Translations under genes and position numbers: made by a program
Notes under the pieces: generated by a model
Databases searched by the model: none
What the model saw: the letters and a program-made list of their open reading frames with translations, nothing else
What the model was told of the DNA's origin: nothing
Shown: in pieces, positions 15,986-22,756 of the stretch
How positions within the stretch are numbered: position 1 is the first letter of the stretch
How the letters are laid out: the number at the start of each line of letters is the position of its first letter
DNA from: an uncultured Eubacteriales bacterium
GTDB taxonomy: Bacteria > Bacillota > Clostridia > Oscillospirales > Oscillospiraceae
DNA length: 26,708 bases
Reading direction: 5' to 3'
Assembly: GCA_900552015.1 (NCBI GenBank)
Contig: URXY01000027.1
Location: forward strand, 1 to 26,708

Positions 15986-17239
15986 ATGAACGCTGCCGAT
16001 ACTGCCCGCACCGCGCTGCGCGCGGATGCGGAGACCATTCTGCGCGGGGCCATCCGCGCGGTGCTGCCGGACGAGGCCGTGCGCCGCGCGCTTACAGATG
16101 TGCAGTTCCCCGGCCGGGTATTTCTTGTCGCGGCGGGCAAGGCCGCGTGGCAGATGGCAAATGTCGCTTGTAAAGCGCTGCCCGCGCTCGCAAGCGGCGT
16201 GGTCGTGACCAAATACGGCCACGTCAAAGGCGAGATCGACGGCGTCGCCTGCTATGAGGGCGGCCATCCCGTGCCGGACGAGAACTCTCTGCGCGGCACA
16301 GCCGCCGCGCTTGCGCTGACGCAGGATCTGCGCGCGGACGATACGGTGCTCTTCCTGCTCTCGGGCGGCGGCAGCGCGCTTTTCGAGCAGCCGCTCCTGC
16401 CGCTCGCGGACTTGCAGGACATTACGCGAGCGCTTCTTGCCGCGGGCGCGGACATTGTGGAGATCAACACCGTGCGCAAGCGCCTCTCCGCCGTCAAGGG
16501 TGGGCGCTTCGCCGCGCACTGCGCGCCCGCGCAGGTCTTCAGCATCGTGCTGAGCGATATCGTCGGCGACCCGCTCGACATGATCGCCTCCGGTCCCGCG
16601 TGTCCCGACCGCTCCACCTGCGCGCAGGCCATCGCGGTCGCGGAAAAGTACCGGCTGCGTCTGTCTCCGCAGGCACAGGCTCTGCTGGCGGTCGAAACGC
16701 CGAAAACGCTCGAAAACGTGACGACCAATATCACCGGCAGCGTGCGCGAGCTCTGCGCCGCGGCAGCAAACGAGTGCCGCGTGCTCGGCTATGAACCGAT
16801 CCTGCTCACCGACTGTCTTACCTGCGAGGCGCGCGAAGCGGGAAGCTTTCTCGCATCCGTCGCGCGCACGCACGCGGGGGAGGGGAGGTCTCTCGCCTTT
16901 CTCGCCGGCGGAGAGACAGTCGTACACTTCACAGGCGACGGCAAGGGCGGGCGGGATCAGGAGCTCGCGCTCGCCGCGGCGCTCGGCATCGAGGGGATAT
17001 CCAACGTGCTCATCGCCTCCGCCGGGTCCGACGGCACGGATGGCCCGACCGACGCGGCTGGCGGCATCGTCGACGGCGGCACAGCGGCGGAAATGCGCCT
17101 GCACGGCACTGACCCCGCGCGTGCGCTCGCGGACAACGACTCCTATCACGCCTTGAAGTCCGCCGGCTCGCTCTTTTTCACGGGTCCCACGGGAACGAAC
17201 GTCAACGACGTCGCGCTCGTGCTGATACGGGCGGAATAA
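15986..17239 (+). CDS. Glycerate 2-kinase (DUF4147/MOFRL type)
   Basis: Enzymes of this family phosphorylate D-glycerate to 2-phosphoglycerate with ATP, feeding glycerate into lower glycolysis. The 417-residue product has GKAAWQMANVACKALP, the FLLSGGGSALFEQPL loop, INTVRKRLSAVKGGR and the IASGPACPD segment of the N-terminal domain. The C-terminal MOFRL domain contains AGGETVVHFTGDGKGGRDQE and SAGSDGTDGPTDAAGG. Two adjacent ATG codons (15983 and 15986) follow AAAGGAGG; the second has the better spacing of 7 nt. It is a single-gene transcription unit by its promoter. No hydroxypyruvate reductase or glyoxylate gene is adjacent, so the source of glycerate is unknown. Confidence 0.93.
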   Translation: MNAADTARTALRADAETILRGAIRAVLPDEAVRRALTDVQFPGRVFLVAAGKAAWQMANVACKALPALASGVVVTKYGHVKGEIDGVACYEGGHPVPDENSLRGTAAALALTQDLRADDTVLFLLSGGGSALFEQPLLPLADLQDITRALLAAGADIVEINTVRKRLSAVKGGRFAAHCAPAQVFSIVLSDIVGDPLDMIASGPACPDRSTCAQAIAVAEKYRLRLSPQAQALLAVETPKTLENVTTNITGSVRELCAAAANECRVLGYEPILLTDCLTCEAREAGSFLASVARTHAGEGRSLAFLAGGETVVHFTGDGKGGRDQELALAAALGIEGISNVLIASAGSDGTDGPTDAAGGIVDGGTAAEMRLHGTDPARALADNDSYHALKSAGSLFFTGPTGTNVNDVALVLIRAE

Positions 17240-17371
17240 TATCCCCAAGCATTTCATTTTCGCATGAAGTCATTTGTATCCCACATTTGCATTTTATCCA
17301 AACTCTTTCCTCTTTCCGTATGTCAGGACTGTTTTCTTCGCTGAAATCCGCCCGCCGCGGACAAAACCGTA

Positions 17372-17400
17372 TTGACAACAGCGGAACAATGGACTATTGT
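17372..17400 (+). promoter_or_regulatory. Promoter of the T-box/cstA transcript
   Basis: A consensus -35 TTGACA (17372-17377) and -10 TATTGT (17395-17400) are 17 nt apart. The transcript should start near 17407, just before the T-box. In the 130 bases between glycerate kinase and this promoter I see nothing. Confidence 0.82.
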
Positions 17401-17409
17401 ACACACATC

Positions 17410-17750
17410 ATTCGTCAAATGCTTTGAGCAGGACACGACTTCCCCGGATCACCGCTTTCAGAGAGCCGTTGGTGGTGCAAAACGGCAGCAAGGAACGGGC
17501 AGGCCATCCCCTGTGAGCAGCCGCGGTGAAAGGCGCAAATGCCGAGTAATCACAGCCGGTCCCCCACCGTTAACAGGGTACGCTCTCCGAACAGTTCGGG
17601 CAGCGGTCGAGCGGCCGGTCCTTCCGGCAAGCAAAGTGGTAACGCGGAAGTTGAGATCTGCGGCGGATATCGCCGCGATATTGGCCTTCGTCTTTGCGAT
17701 GGGTTTTCGTTGTGGAAAATCCGCGGCAGAGGCGGGGCTTTTCTTTTTGC
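17410..17750 (+). ncRNA. T-box riboswitch upstream of cstA
   Basis: T-boxes read the charging state of a tRNA and control the downstream gene. The AG-rich bulge AGAGAG (17460-17465) is followed by the distal-loop segment CCGTTGGTGGTGC and its partner CGG, as in Stem I. The T-box sequence AAAGTGGTAACGCGG lies at 17633-17647. Antiterminator pairing is clear: GCAAAG (17631-17636) with CTTTGC (17692-17697), and GCG with CGT immediately before it (17689-17691), leaving the usual UGG-containing bulge. Downstream, GGGTTTTC (17701-17708) pairs with GAAAATCC (17715-17722), and a T-rich stretch at 17739-17748 may serve termination. The bulge reads UGGU, which predicts a tRNA with A73. The specifier is not certain; GCC (Ala) at 17503-17505 is one candidate. 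Confidence 0.85.
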
Positions 17751-17800
17751 TCCGGCATTGGCGAAGAACATTGCATTTTTAGGAAAGAAAGGGAAATCAC

Positions 17801-19534
17801 ATGAACACACTCGTCATCGTGCTGATCGCGGCGGTCGTCCTCGTCGCCGCCTACGCACTCTATGGCCGCTGGCTCGCCAAGACCTGGGGCATCGACCCCA
17901 AAGCGCAGACCCCCGCCGTCAAGTATAACGACGGCAAGGACTTTGTCCCCACCAACGGCTGGACCGTCTTCAGCCACCAGTTTTCCTCCATCGCGGGCGC
18001 GGGCCCTGTCACCGGCGCGATCCAGGCCGCCGCGTTTGGCTGGCTGCCGGTGCTGCTGTGGGTACTGCTCGGCGGCGTCTTCTTCGGCGCGGTGACGGAC
18101 TTCGGTGCGCTGTACGCCTCCGTCAAAAACGACGGCAAGTCCATGGGCATGCTGATCGAAAAGTACATCGGCAAGCTCGGCCGCAAGCTGTTTCTGCTGT
18201 TCTGCTGGCTGTTCTGCCTGATCGTCATTGCGGCGTTCGCCGACATGGTCGCGGGCACGTTCAACGCCTACACCGTAGTCGACGGCGTGACGCAGCTTGC
18301 CGATGCCGCGCAGACCAACGGCGCGGCCGGTATGGTGTCCATCATGTTCATGGTGTTCGCCGTTGTCTTCGGCCTTGTGCAGAAGAAGCTGAACCTCTCG
18401 GGCTGGAAGGAGGCCGTGCTCGGCATCCTCTGCATCGTCGCCTCGTTTGCCGTCGGCATGAATTGCCCGCTCATCTTCGGCAAGGTGACCTGGAGCTACA
18501 TCACGTTCGTCTACATCTTCTTCGCCGCCGTGCTCCCGATGTGGCTTTTGAAGCAGCCGCGCGACTATATGACGACTTTCATGTTCATCTGCATGATCGC
18601 GGGTGCGGTCGTCGGCCTTCTCGTCGCGCACCCGACGATGAACCTCCCCGTTTTCACGGGCTTCAACAATGAAAGCCTCGGCACGATGTTCCCCATCCTG
18701 TTCGTCACCGTCGCCTGCGGCGCGGTGTCCGGCTTCCACAGTCTCGTCTCCTCCGGCACGTCGTCCAAGACGGTCGAAAACGAGAAGGATATGCTCAAGG
18801 TCGGCTACGGCGCGATGATCCTCGAGAGCCTTCTTGCCGTGCTCGCGCTCTGCGTGGCCGGTGCAGCCGCTGCGGCGGACGGCACCCCCGCCGCTGGTAC
18901 CCCGTTCCAGATCTTCAGCCGCGGTGTCGCGGGCTTCTTTGAGATGTTCGGCGTGCCGACCTATGCCGCCACGGTCTTTATGACGATGTGCGTCTCCGCC
19001 CTCGCCCTCACGAGCCTTGATGCGGTCGCCCGTATCGCACGCATGAGCTTCCAGGAGCTTTTCAGCGTGGACGACATGGCCCATGCCGAGCCCTGGCGCA
19101 AGCTCCTGTGCAACACGTATTTCTCTACCGTGCTGACGCTCGTGCTCGGCTACGTGCTCACGAAGATCGGCTACTCCAACATCTGGCCGCTGTTCGGCTC
19201 GGCGAACCAGCTTCTCTCCGCGCTCGTGCTCATCACGCTGTGCGTCTTCCTCAAGGTCACGGGCCGCAGCAACAAGATGCTCTTCCCGCCGCTCGTCATC
19301 ATGCTCTGCGTCACGTTCACGGCGCTCGTCCAGCGCCTGATGGCCATGGTGCGCGCCATCCAGAATGCTGCCGCCGTCACCATCCCCGCGGGCGAGACGA
19401 CCTGGGGCGCAGTGTTCGTCGCCAACGGCTTACAGCTCATCATCGCGGTGCTGCTCATCGTGCTCGGCGCGACCATCGTCGTAAACTCCATGAAGAGCTA
19501 CGTCGCCAGCAAGCACAACAGCGAAAAGGCATAA
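17801..19534 (+). CDS. cstA: CstA-family carbon starvation protein / transporter
   Basis: CstA-family membrane proteins import peptides and, in characterised enterobacterial members, pyruvate. The 577-residue polytopic protein has the family's N-terminal region: ALYGRWLAKTWGIDP, DFVPTNGWTVFSHQFSSIAG, then AGPVTGAIQAAAFGW and GAVTDFGALYAS. A later conserved block is SGFHSLVSSGTSSKTVENE, and the C-terminus is the hydrophobic CstA extension. It is shorter than E. coli CstA (about 700 residues) and closer to the compact Gram-positive form. The ATG at 17801 follows a GAAAGGGAAA site. Expression is predicted to depend on an uncharged tRNA through the upstream T-box, which favours a role in amino acid or peptide uptake here. 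A strong terminator follows. Confidence 0.93.
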   Translation: MNTLVIVLIAAVVLVAAYALYGRWLAKTWGIDPKAQTPAVKYNDGKDFVPTNGWTVFSHQFSSIAGAGPVTGAIQAAAFGWLPVLLWVLLGGVFFGAVTDFGALYASVKNDGKSMGMLIEKYIGKLGRKLFLLFCWLFCLIVIAAFADMVAGTFNAYTVVDGVTQLADAAQTNGAAGMVSIMFMVFAVVFGLVQKKLNLSGWKEAVLGILCIVASFAVGMNCPLIFGKVTWSYITFVYIFFAAVLPMWLLKQPRDYMTTFMFICMIAGAVVGLLVAHPTMNLPVFTGFNNESLGTMFPILFVTVACGAVSGFHSLVSSGTSSKTVENEKDMLKVGYGAMILESLLAVLALCVAGAAAAADGTPAAGTPFQIFSRGVAGFFEMFGVPTYAATVFMTMCVSALALTSLDAVARIARMSFQELFSVDDMAHAEPWRKLLCNTYFSTVLTLVLGYVLTKIGYSNIWPLFGSANQLLSALVLITLCVFLKVTGRSNKMLFPPLVIMLCVTFTALVQRLMAMVRAIQNAAAVTIPAGETTWGAVFVANGLQLIIAVLLIVLGATIVVNSMKSYVASKHNSEKA

Positions 19535-19554
19535 TATCCGAACTTCTTCATAAA

Positions 19555-19602
19555 AGCGGAAGCCCGAAACGATCTTGTTTCGGGCTTCCGCTGTTTTTCT
19601 TT
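19555..19602. terminator. Terminator between cstA and the aminotransferase gene
   Basis: A perfect 16-bp stem (AGCGGAAGCCCGAAAC at 19555-19570 with its complement at 19577-19592), a 6-nt loop and T-rich DNA at 19594-19602 lie between the convergent genes. TTTT at the opposite foot makes it likely to work in both directions. Confidence 0.92.
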
Positions 19603-19612
19603 TATGATGTGC

Positions 19613-20737
19613 TCATGCGAGCGTTTCGGCAAACGCTGCCAGCGCATCGAGGCCGTCCTTGAGCGTCTGTACGTCGCAGGCGTAGCCGATACGCATACTG
19701 CGCGGCTGCTCAAAGCAGTCGCCCGGCGTGACGAACGCGCCGGTGGCGTGGTACATCTGCTTGCAGAAGTCGTAGGAGGGGAGGTCGTAGTCGTAGTAGA
19801 CGAGTGCGGTCGTTCCGGCTTTGGGCTTGGTATAGAAGAAGTGGGGATGGGCCTTGACCCAATCATCGAGGATGGCAAGATTCTCGCGCACGATGGCCTG
19901 ATTGCGGCGGATCATCACGTCGCTGTGGCGCAGGGCGACGGTCGCGACCGCATCGTCGAACATACCGCAGCTAATGAGATCGTAATCGCGGTGGGAATAG
20001 AAAGCAGTGAGCGCGTCCTTGTCGTGCGTGGCGATCCAGCCCATGCGCAATCCCGCGAGCGAAAAGACCTTGGACATGCTGCTGACGGAGATGCCCTTTT
20101 CATAGAGGTCGGCGACCGACTCGCACCAGCCGTCCTCCTGCGTCAGATGACGGTAGACCTCGTCGCACAGGACATAAGCGCCCACGCCGCGCGCAATGTC
20201 GATGATGCTCTCGAGAAGTGCTCTGCTCATCAGCGCACCGGTGGGGTTATTGGGGTTGTTGATGCAGATCATCTTTGTTTCCGGCGTGACGAGGGCCTTG
20301 AGCTCATCTAAGTCGGGCAGGTGATCATTCTCCTGCTTCAGGTGCATGATGGCAACGTCCGCACCGATGGACTCGGGGATGGAATAGAGCTGCTGATAGG
20401 TCGGCATGATGCTCACGACACGGTCGCCCGCGGAGATGAGCGAGCAGAAGACATGGTGGTTCGCGCTGGCCGCGCCGTGCATCAGCACGACCTCCTCCAG
20501 CTTCACCGTGTGATAGAGCTTCGTCACGCCCGCGCGCAGCTCATCGCTGCCCCAGATATCGCCGTAAGTCAGGCGGCGGGCACAGATATCCTTCAAAAAT
20601 GTATCTTTATCCTCGCCCGTCAGCTCAAAAAGCTCGTCGAGCGAAACAGAGTCCACGCAGGTCTCGGCAATGTTGTAGCGCGCGCCGACCTCGTACTCGT
20701 TCATCCACTCTTCTACGGCAAAGGGCTTGATGTTCAT
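19613..20737 (-). CDS. PLP-dependent class I/II aminotransferase
   Basis: This is a fold-type I PLP enzyme that probably transaminates an amino acid. The 374-residue product has the motifs NPNNPTG (161-167), CDEVYR (191-196), and SMSKVFSLAGLRMGW with the PLP lysine at K223, plus a carboxylate-binding arginine candidate in SMRIGYAC near the C-terminus. I chose the ATG at 20737, giving MNIKPFAVEEW, because GGAGGA lies 7 nt upstream; an ATG five codons earlier includes the ribosome binding site itself. Substrate cannot be told from sequence; aspartate- or MalY-like relatives are possible. It has a strong promoter, a structured leader and an operator-like dyad, so it is tightly regulated. The divergent gene is a damaged LysR regulator. 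Confidence 0.92.
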   Translation of the reverse strand: MNIKPFAVEEWMNEYEVGARYNIAETCVDSVSLDELFELTGEDKDTFLKDICARRLTYGDIWGSDELRAGVTKLYHTVKLEEVVLMHGAASANHHVFCSLISAGDRVVSIMPTYQQLYSIPESIGADVAIMHLKQENDHLPDLDELKALVTPETKMICINNPNNPTGALMSRALLESIIDIARGVGAYVLCDEVYRHLTQEDGWCESVADLYEKGISVSSMSKVFSLAGLRMGWIATHDKDALTAFYSHRDYDLISCGMFDDAVATVALRHSDVMIRRNQAIVRENLAILDDWVKAHPHFFYTKPKAGTTALVYYDYDLPSYDFCKQMYHATGAFVTPGDCFEQPRSMRIGYACDVQTLKDGLDALAAFAETLA

Positions 20738-20760
20738 AGTAAATTCCTCCATTATTTTTC

Positions 20761-20858
20761 AAAAAGTAATGGCATCCACGACCCAGCCTTATCCGGCAAC
20801 TCCGGAATACCTACGGCTCAGTCGTGGATGCCCTTGACCCCGCGGCCGGTGCCGCGGG
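20761..20858 (-). promoter_or_regulatory. Structured leader / attenuator-like element of the aminotransferase gene
   Basis: Within the ~148-nt untranslated leader, a perfect 12-bp inverted repeat (GGCATCCACGAC at 20771-20782 and its complement at 20821-20832) encloses nested pairs: AGCC with GGCT, and a five-pair inner stem TCCGG/CCGGA. On the minus strand it is followed by ATTACTTTTT, like an intrinsic terminator. Upstream in the RNA is a second perfect 8-bp stem (CCCGCGGC 20839-20846 with GCCGCGGG 20851-20858). No known riboswitch class is recognised; a repeated palindromic element is an alternative. Confidence 0.6.
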
Positions 20859-20879
20859 AAGCATACGATGTTTAGTTCA

Positions 20880-20904
20880 TCTGTATTATGTATTATAATA
20901 CAGA
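20880..20904. promoter_or_regulatory. Operator-like dyad over the aminotransferase promoter
   Basis: TCTGTATTAT (20880-20889) and ATAATACAGA (20895-20904) form a perfect 10-bp inverted repeat with a 5-nt centre. It covers the minus-strand -10 box and the start region, the expected place for a repressor site. The cognate regulator is unknown. Confidence 0.6.
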
Positions 20905-20919
20905 AAGCGGAAATGTCAA
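20892..20919 (-). promoter_or_regulatory. Sigma-A type promoter of the aminotransferase gene
   Basis: On the minus strand a perfect TTGACA (20919-20914) and TATAAT (20897-20892) are 16 nt apart. The start should be near 20885, giving a leader of about 148 nt. Confidence 0.87.
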
Positions 20920-21022
20920 GAGGGAACCAGGGACACGCCGCTCTTTCCGAAGAGGCCACATCCTTCTGCCGGACAGCTTCTCTCCCGGCCTTGGACTATC
21001 ATGGCCGGCGAGCTATCAAACT

Positions 21023-21051
21023 TTGCATTGTGCTTCCTGCCGCCGTATGCT
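21023..21051 (+). promoter_or_regulatory. Promoter of the lysR-type gene
   Basis: TTGCAT (21023-21028) and TATGCT (21046-21051) are 17 nt apart, with the start codon at 21075 following shortly after. This supports the internal start over the longer open frame from 20868. Confidence 0.6.
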
Positions 21052-21074
21052 ATCCTCATATCGAGGTGAACTTC

Positions 21075-21831
21075 ATGGAACTGCGGGTCTTACGCTATTT
21101 TCTCGCCGTGGCGCGCGAGGAAAATAGCACAAAGGCGGCGCTGCTCCATGTGACGCAGCTGACACTTTCCCGCCAGCTCATGCAGCTCGAAGAGGAGTTG
21201 GGCGTGAAGCTCTTCCGCCTCAGCCAGCACCGCGTCATCCTGACGGACGAAGGAATGCTGCTGCGCCGCCGCGCGCAGGAAATCGTGGAGCTTGCCGACA
21301 AGGCAGAGCGGGAATTGCAGCAGCACAAAGAGGAACTGACCGGCGAGGTCGCCATCGGCTGCGGCGAGAGCGTCGCCATGACCTTTCTCTCGACGCATAT
21401 CCGTGCGTTCCGTGCGCTGCACCCGCAGGTCCAGTTCCGCATTTACAGCGCCAATGCCGACGATGTGAAGGAGCGCATTGAAAAAGGGCTTTTGGACATG
21501 GGCCTTCTCACAGAGCCGGTGGACATCGGGCGCTACGCCTTCTTGCGCACGCCGCAGAAGGACCGCTGGGGCGTTCTTGTGCCGAAGGAACACCCGCTGG
21601 CACAGCGGGTGGCCGTCACACCGGAGGACTTATTGGACACACCGCTCCTGATGAGCGGACGTGAGCGTGTGCGCGGCGCTGTGCTTCGACCTTGGCGATC
21701 TCTCTGATGCGCTGACTTTCGTTCCGCTTTCCCCGACACTGGAGACCGGAACGGTGCTGGCGTGGAAGAAGGACCAGTCCTGCTCTCCGGCATCGGAGCA
21801 ATTCCTCGCTCTCATCAAAAATGCGATATAG
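21075..21831 (+). pseudogene. LysR-family transcriptional regulator with internal deletion
   Basis: The gene starts MELRVLRYFLAVAREENST behind GAGGTG, with an intact winged-helix domain and linker, then a substrate-binding domain to LLDTPLLMSGRERVRG. The frame then runs into a stop at 21707. A different frame starting at about 21676 encodes ALCFDLGDLSDALTFVPL and on to QFLALIKNAI with a stop at 21831, which is the normal C-terminal end of this LysR type. About 45 residues of the second lobe of the effector domain are missing between the parts, with a net frame change near 21665-21680. The DNA-binding domain could still be made, but effector sensing should be lost. LysR genes commonly control a divergent neighbour, here the aminotransferase. 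Confidence 0.87.
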
Positions 21832-21935
21832 GCATTTGTGTTTTCTCAAAACAGGTATTCGACAGATCCGCAAAACGGTTATACAATGCAGACATCCCAA
21901 AGGATGCCTGCATTTTTACATTAGGAGTTGATCGG

Positions 21936-22172
21936 ATGACGCGGCAGGAGGCGAGCGAGCGCTATCATAGGCTTGGTCGCCTGGAATTCCCAGTTTTCTC
22001 AAGTTGGCCACCTTCGTTTTGGATATCTTCCATTGTTTCCAGATGTACATTCGGAGCCTCCCCGGACGATTATCCAGAGCCGGGGACGGAGATCACCGTC
22101 ATCGGTGAATTTCAGCCCTATGAGGAAAACGGGGTGACATGGTATCATCTGGTGAAGGCAAAGATGGTTTGA
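21936..22172 (+). CDS. Small hypothetical protein, 78 residues
   Basis: The ATG at 21936 follows TTAGGAGTTG with good spacing. The C-terminal half, with SPDDYPEPGTEITVIGEF and NGVTWYHLVKAKMV, has alternating hydrophobic strands and reads like the end of a small beta-barrel domain in larger predicted lipoproteins of Clostridia. The N-terminal half is a short charged helix (TRQEASERYHRLGRLEF) and a Trp/Ser-rich stretch. I recognise no named family. It may be a complete small protein or the remains of a longer gene fused by deletion, since the neighbouring lysR is also deleted. A terminator follows at 22281. Confidence 0.5.
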   Translation: MTRQEASERYHRLGRLEFPVFSSWPPSFWISSIVSRCTFGASPDDYPEPGTEITVIGEFQPYEENGVTWYHLVKAKMV

Positions 22173-22280
22173 TTTTCGGTATGCGCAAACACAACATTTC
22201 TGACAGAACTATGAAGGTTAAGGAGCAAGCCCCTCTACGCCGCCGTTCTCCGTATGGGGAACGGTGTTCGTTCAAAACAA

Positions 22281-22321
22281 AAGACACTCCTTACCTTTAT
22301 CGGTAGGGAGTGTCTTCTTTT
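22281..22321 (+). terminator. Terminator downstream of the small hypothetical gene
   Basis: A 15-bp stem with one wobble (AAGACACTCCTTACC at 22281-22295, partner at 22302-22316) is followed by CTTTT. The ~110 bases between the hypothetical gene and this hairpin show no gene. Confidence 0.85.
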
Positions 22322-22412
22322 ATTCTTCGCCGAAATACCCGTTTACTCTGGCGCATTTCAGCGCACCTAATCTCAGTCCGTCTGCCGGTATACTCCTGTT
22401 CAAAAAGGTATA

Positions 22413-22451
22413 AAGGATATCCGCCCATGAATTGAGCGGATATCCTTTTTT
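22413..22451. terminator. Terminator-like hairpin near the mobile element end
   Basis: A perfect 12-bp stem (AAGGATATCCGC at 22413-22424 with its complement at 22436-22447) is followed by four further T. On the minus strand a T-rich flank also follows, so it could end transcripts arriving from int. Confidence 0.75.
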
Positions 22452-22472
22452 GCCTATTAAGCGCTGAAATGA

Positions 22473-22732
22473 TGTAAATTTGGTGTAAATCGGACACACC
22501 ACTCACAGGAAGTCAAGCAATTTCAAGGCTTTGCGGCAGTCTCTTAGTACATGCCGCCCTTCAAAACCGCAACTTTTTGAAGCAAAACGAATATAACGGA
22601 AAATGCAGATTTTCATAGAGTTATCAAGGCTTTGAACCCGTTTTTGACGCTTCCTTGATTTTGATGAAATTCACACATTTCTATGCAAATCTACGCCACT
22701 TGACAGGGAATTGGCGTAAGTTGTGGCGTAAG
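22473..22732. repeat. Repeat-rich end of the integrative element, probable attachment region
   Basis: No gene fits between 22452 and 22756. Repeats seen: TGTAAAT twice (22473-22479, 22484-22490); TCAAGGCTTTG twice, 101 bp apart (22523-22533, 22624-22634), with an inverted CCTTGA near 22653; GGCGTAAG twice with a 12-bp period (22713-22720, 22725-22732), plus an inverted partial copy CTACGCC (22691-22697). Hairpins GCGGCA/TGCCGC (22533-22557) and CTTCAAAA/TTTTGAAG (22559-22582) lie among them. Directly next to int, these resemble arm-type recombinase sites. The exact att core cannot be set without the other end. Confidence 0.5.
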
Positions 22733-22756
22733 CCAACCAACTTCGTACAATGAAAA

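Noticed and set aside
14873..17257. A 794-codon minus-strand frame spanning MATE and glycerate kinase
   Set aside because: It crosses two certain plus-strand genes, a terminator and a promoter, and has shadow-type composition.
17570..19084. A 504-codon minus-strand frame opposite the T-box and cstA
   Set aside because: His/Asp/Glu-rich antisense of a membrane protein gene; no motif.
22300..22756. tRNA gene or tRNA 3' end as the integration target
   Set aside because: No cloverleaf, T-loop or CCA-type end is visible on either strand in this stretch.
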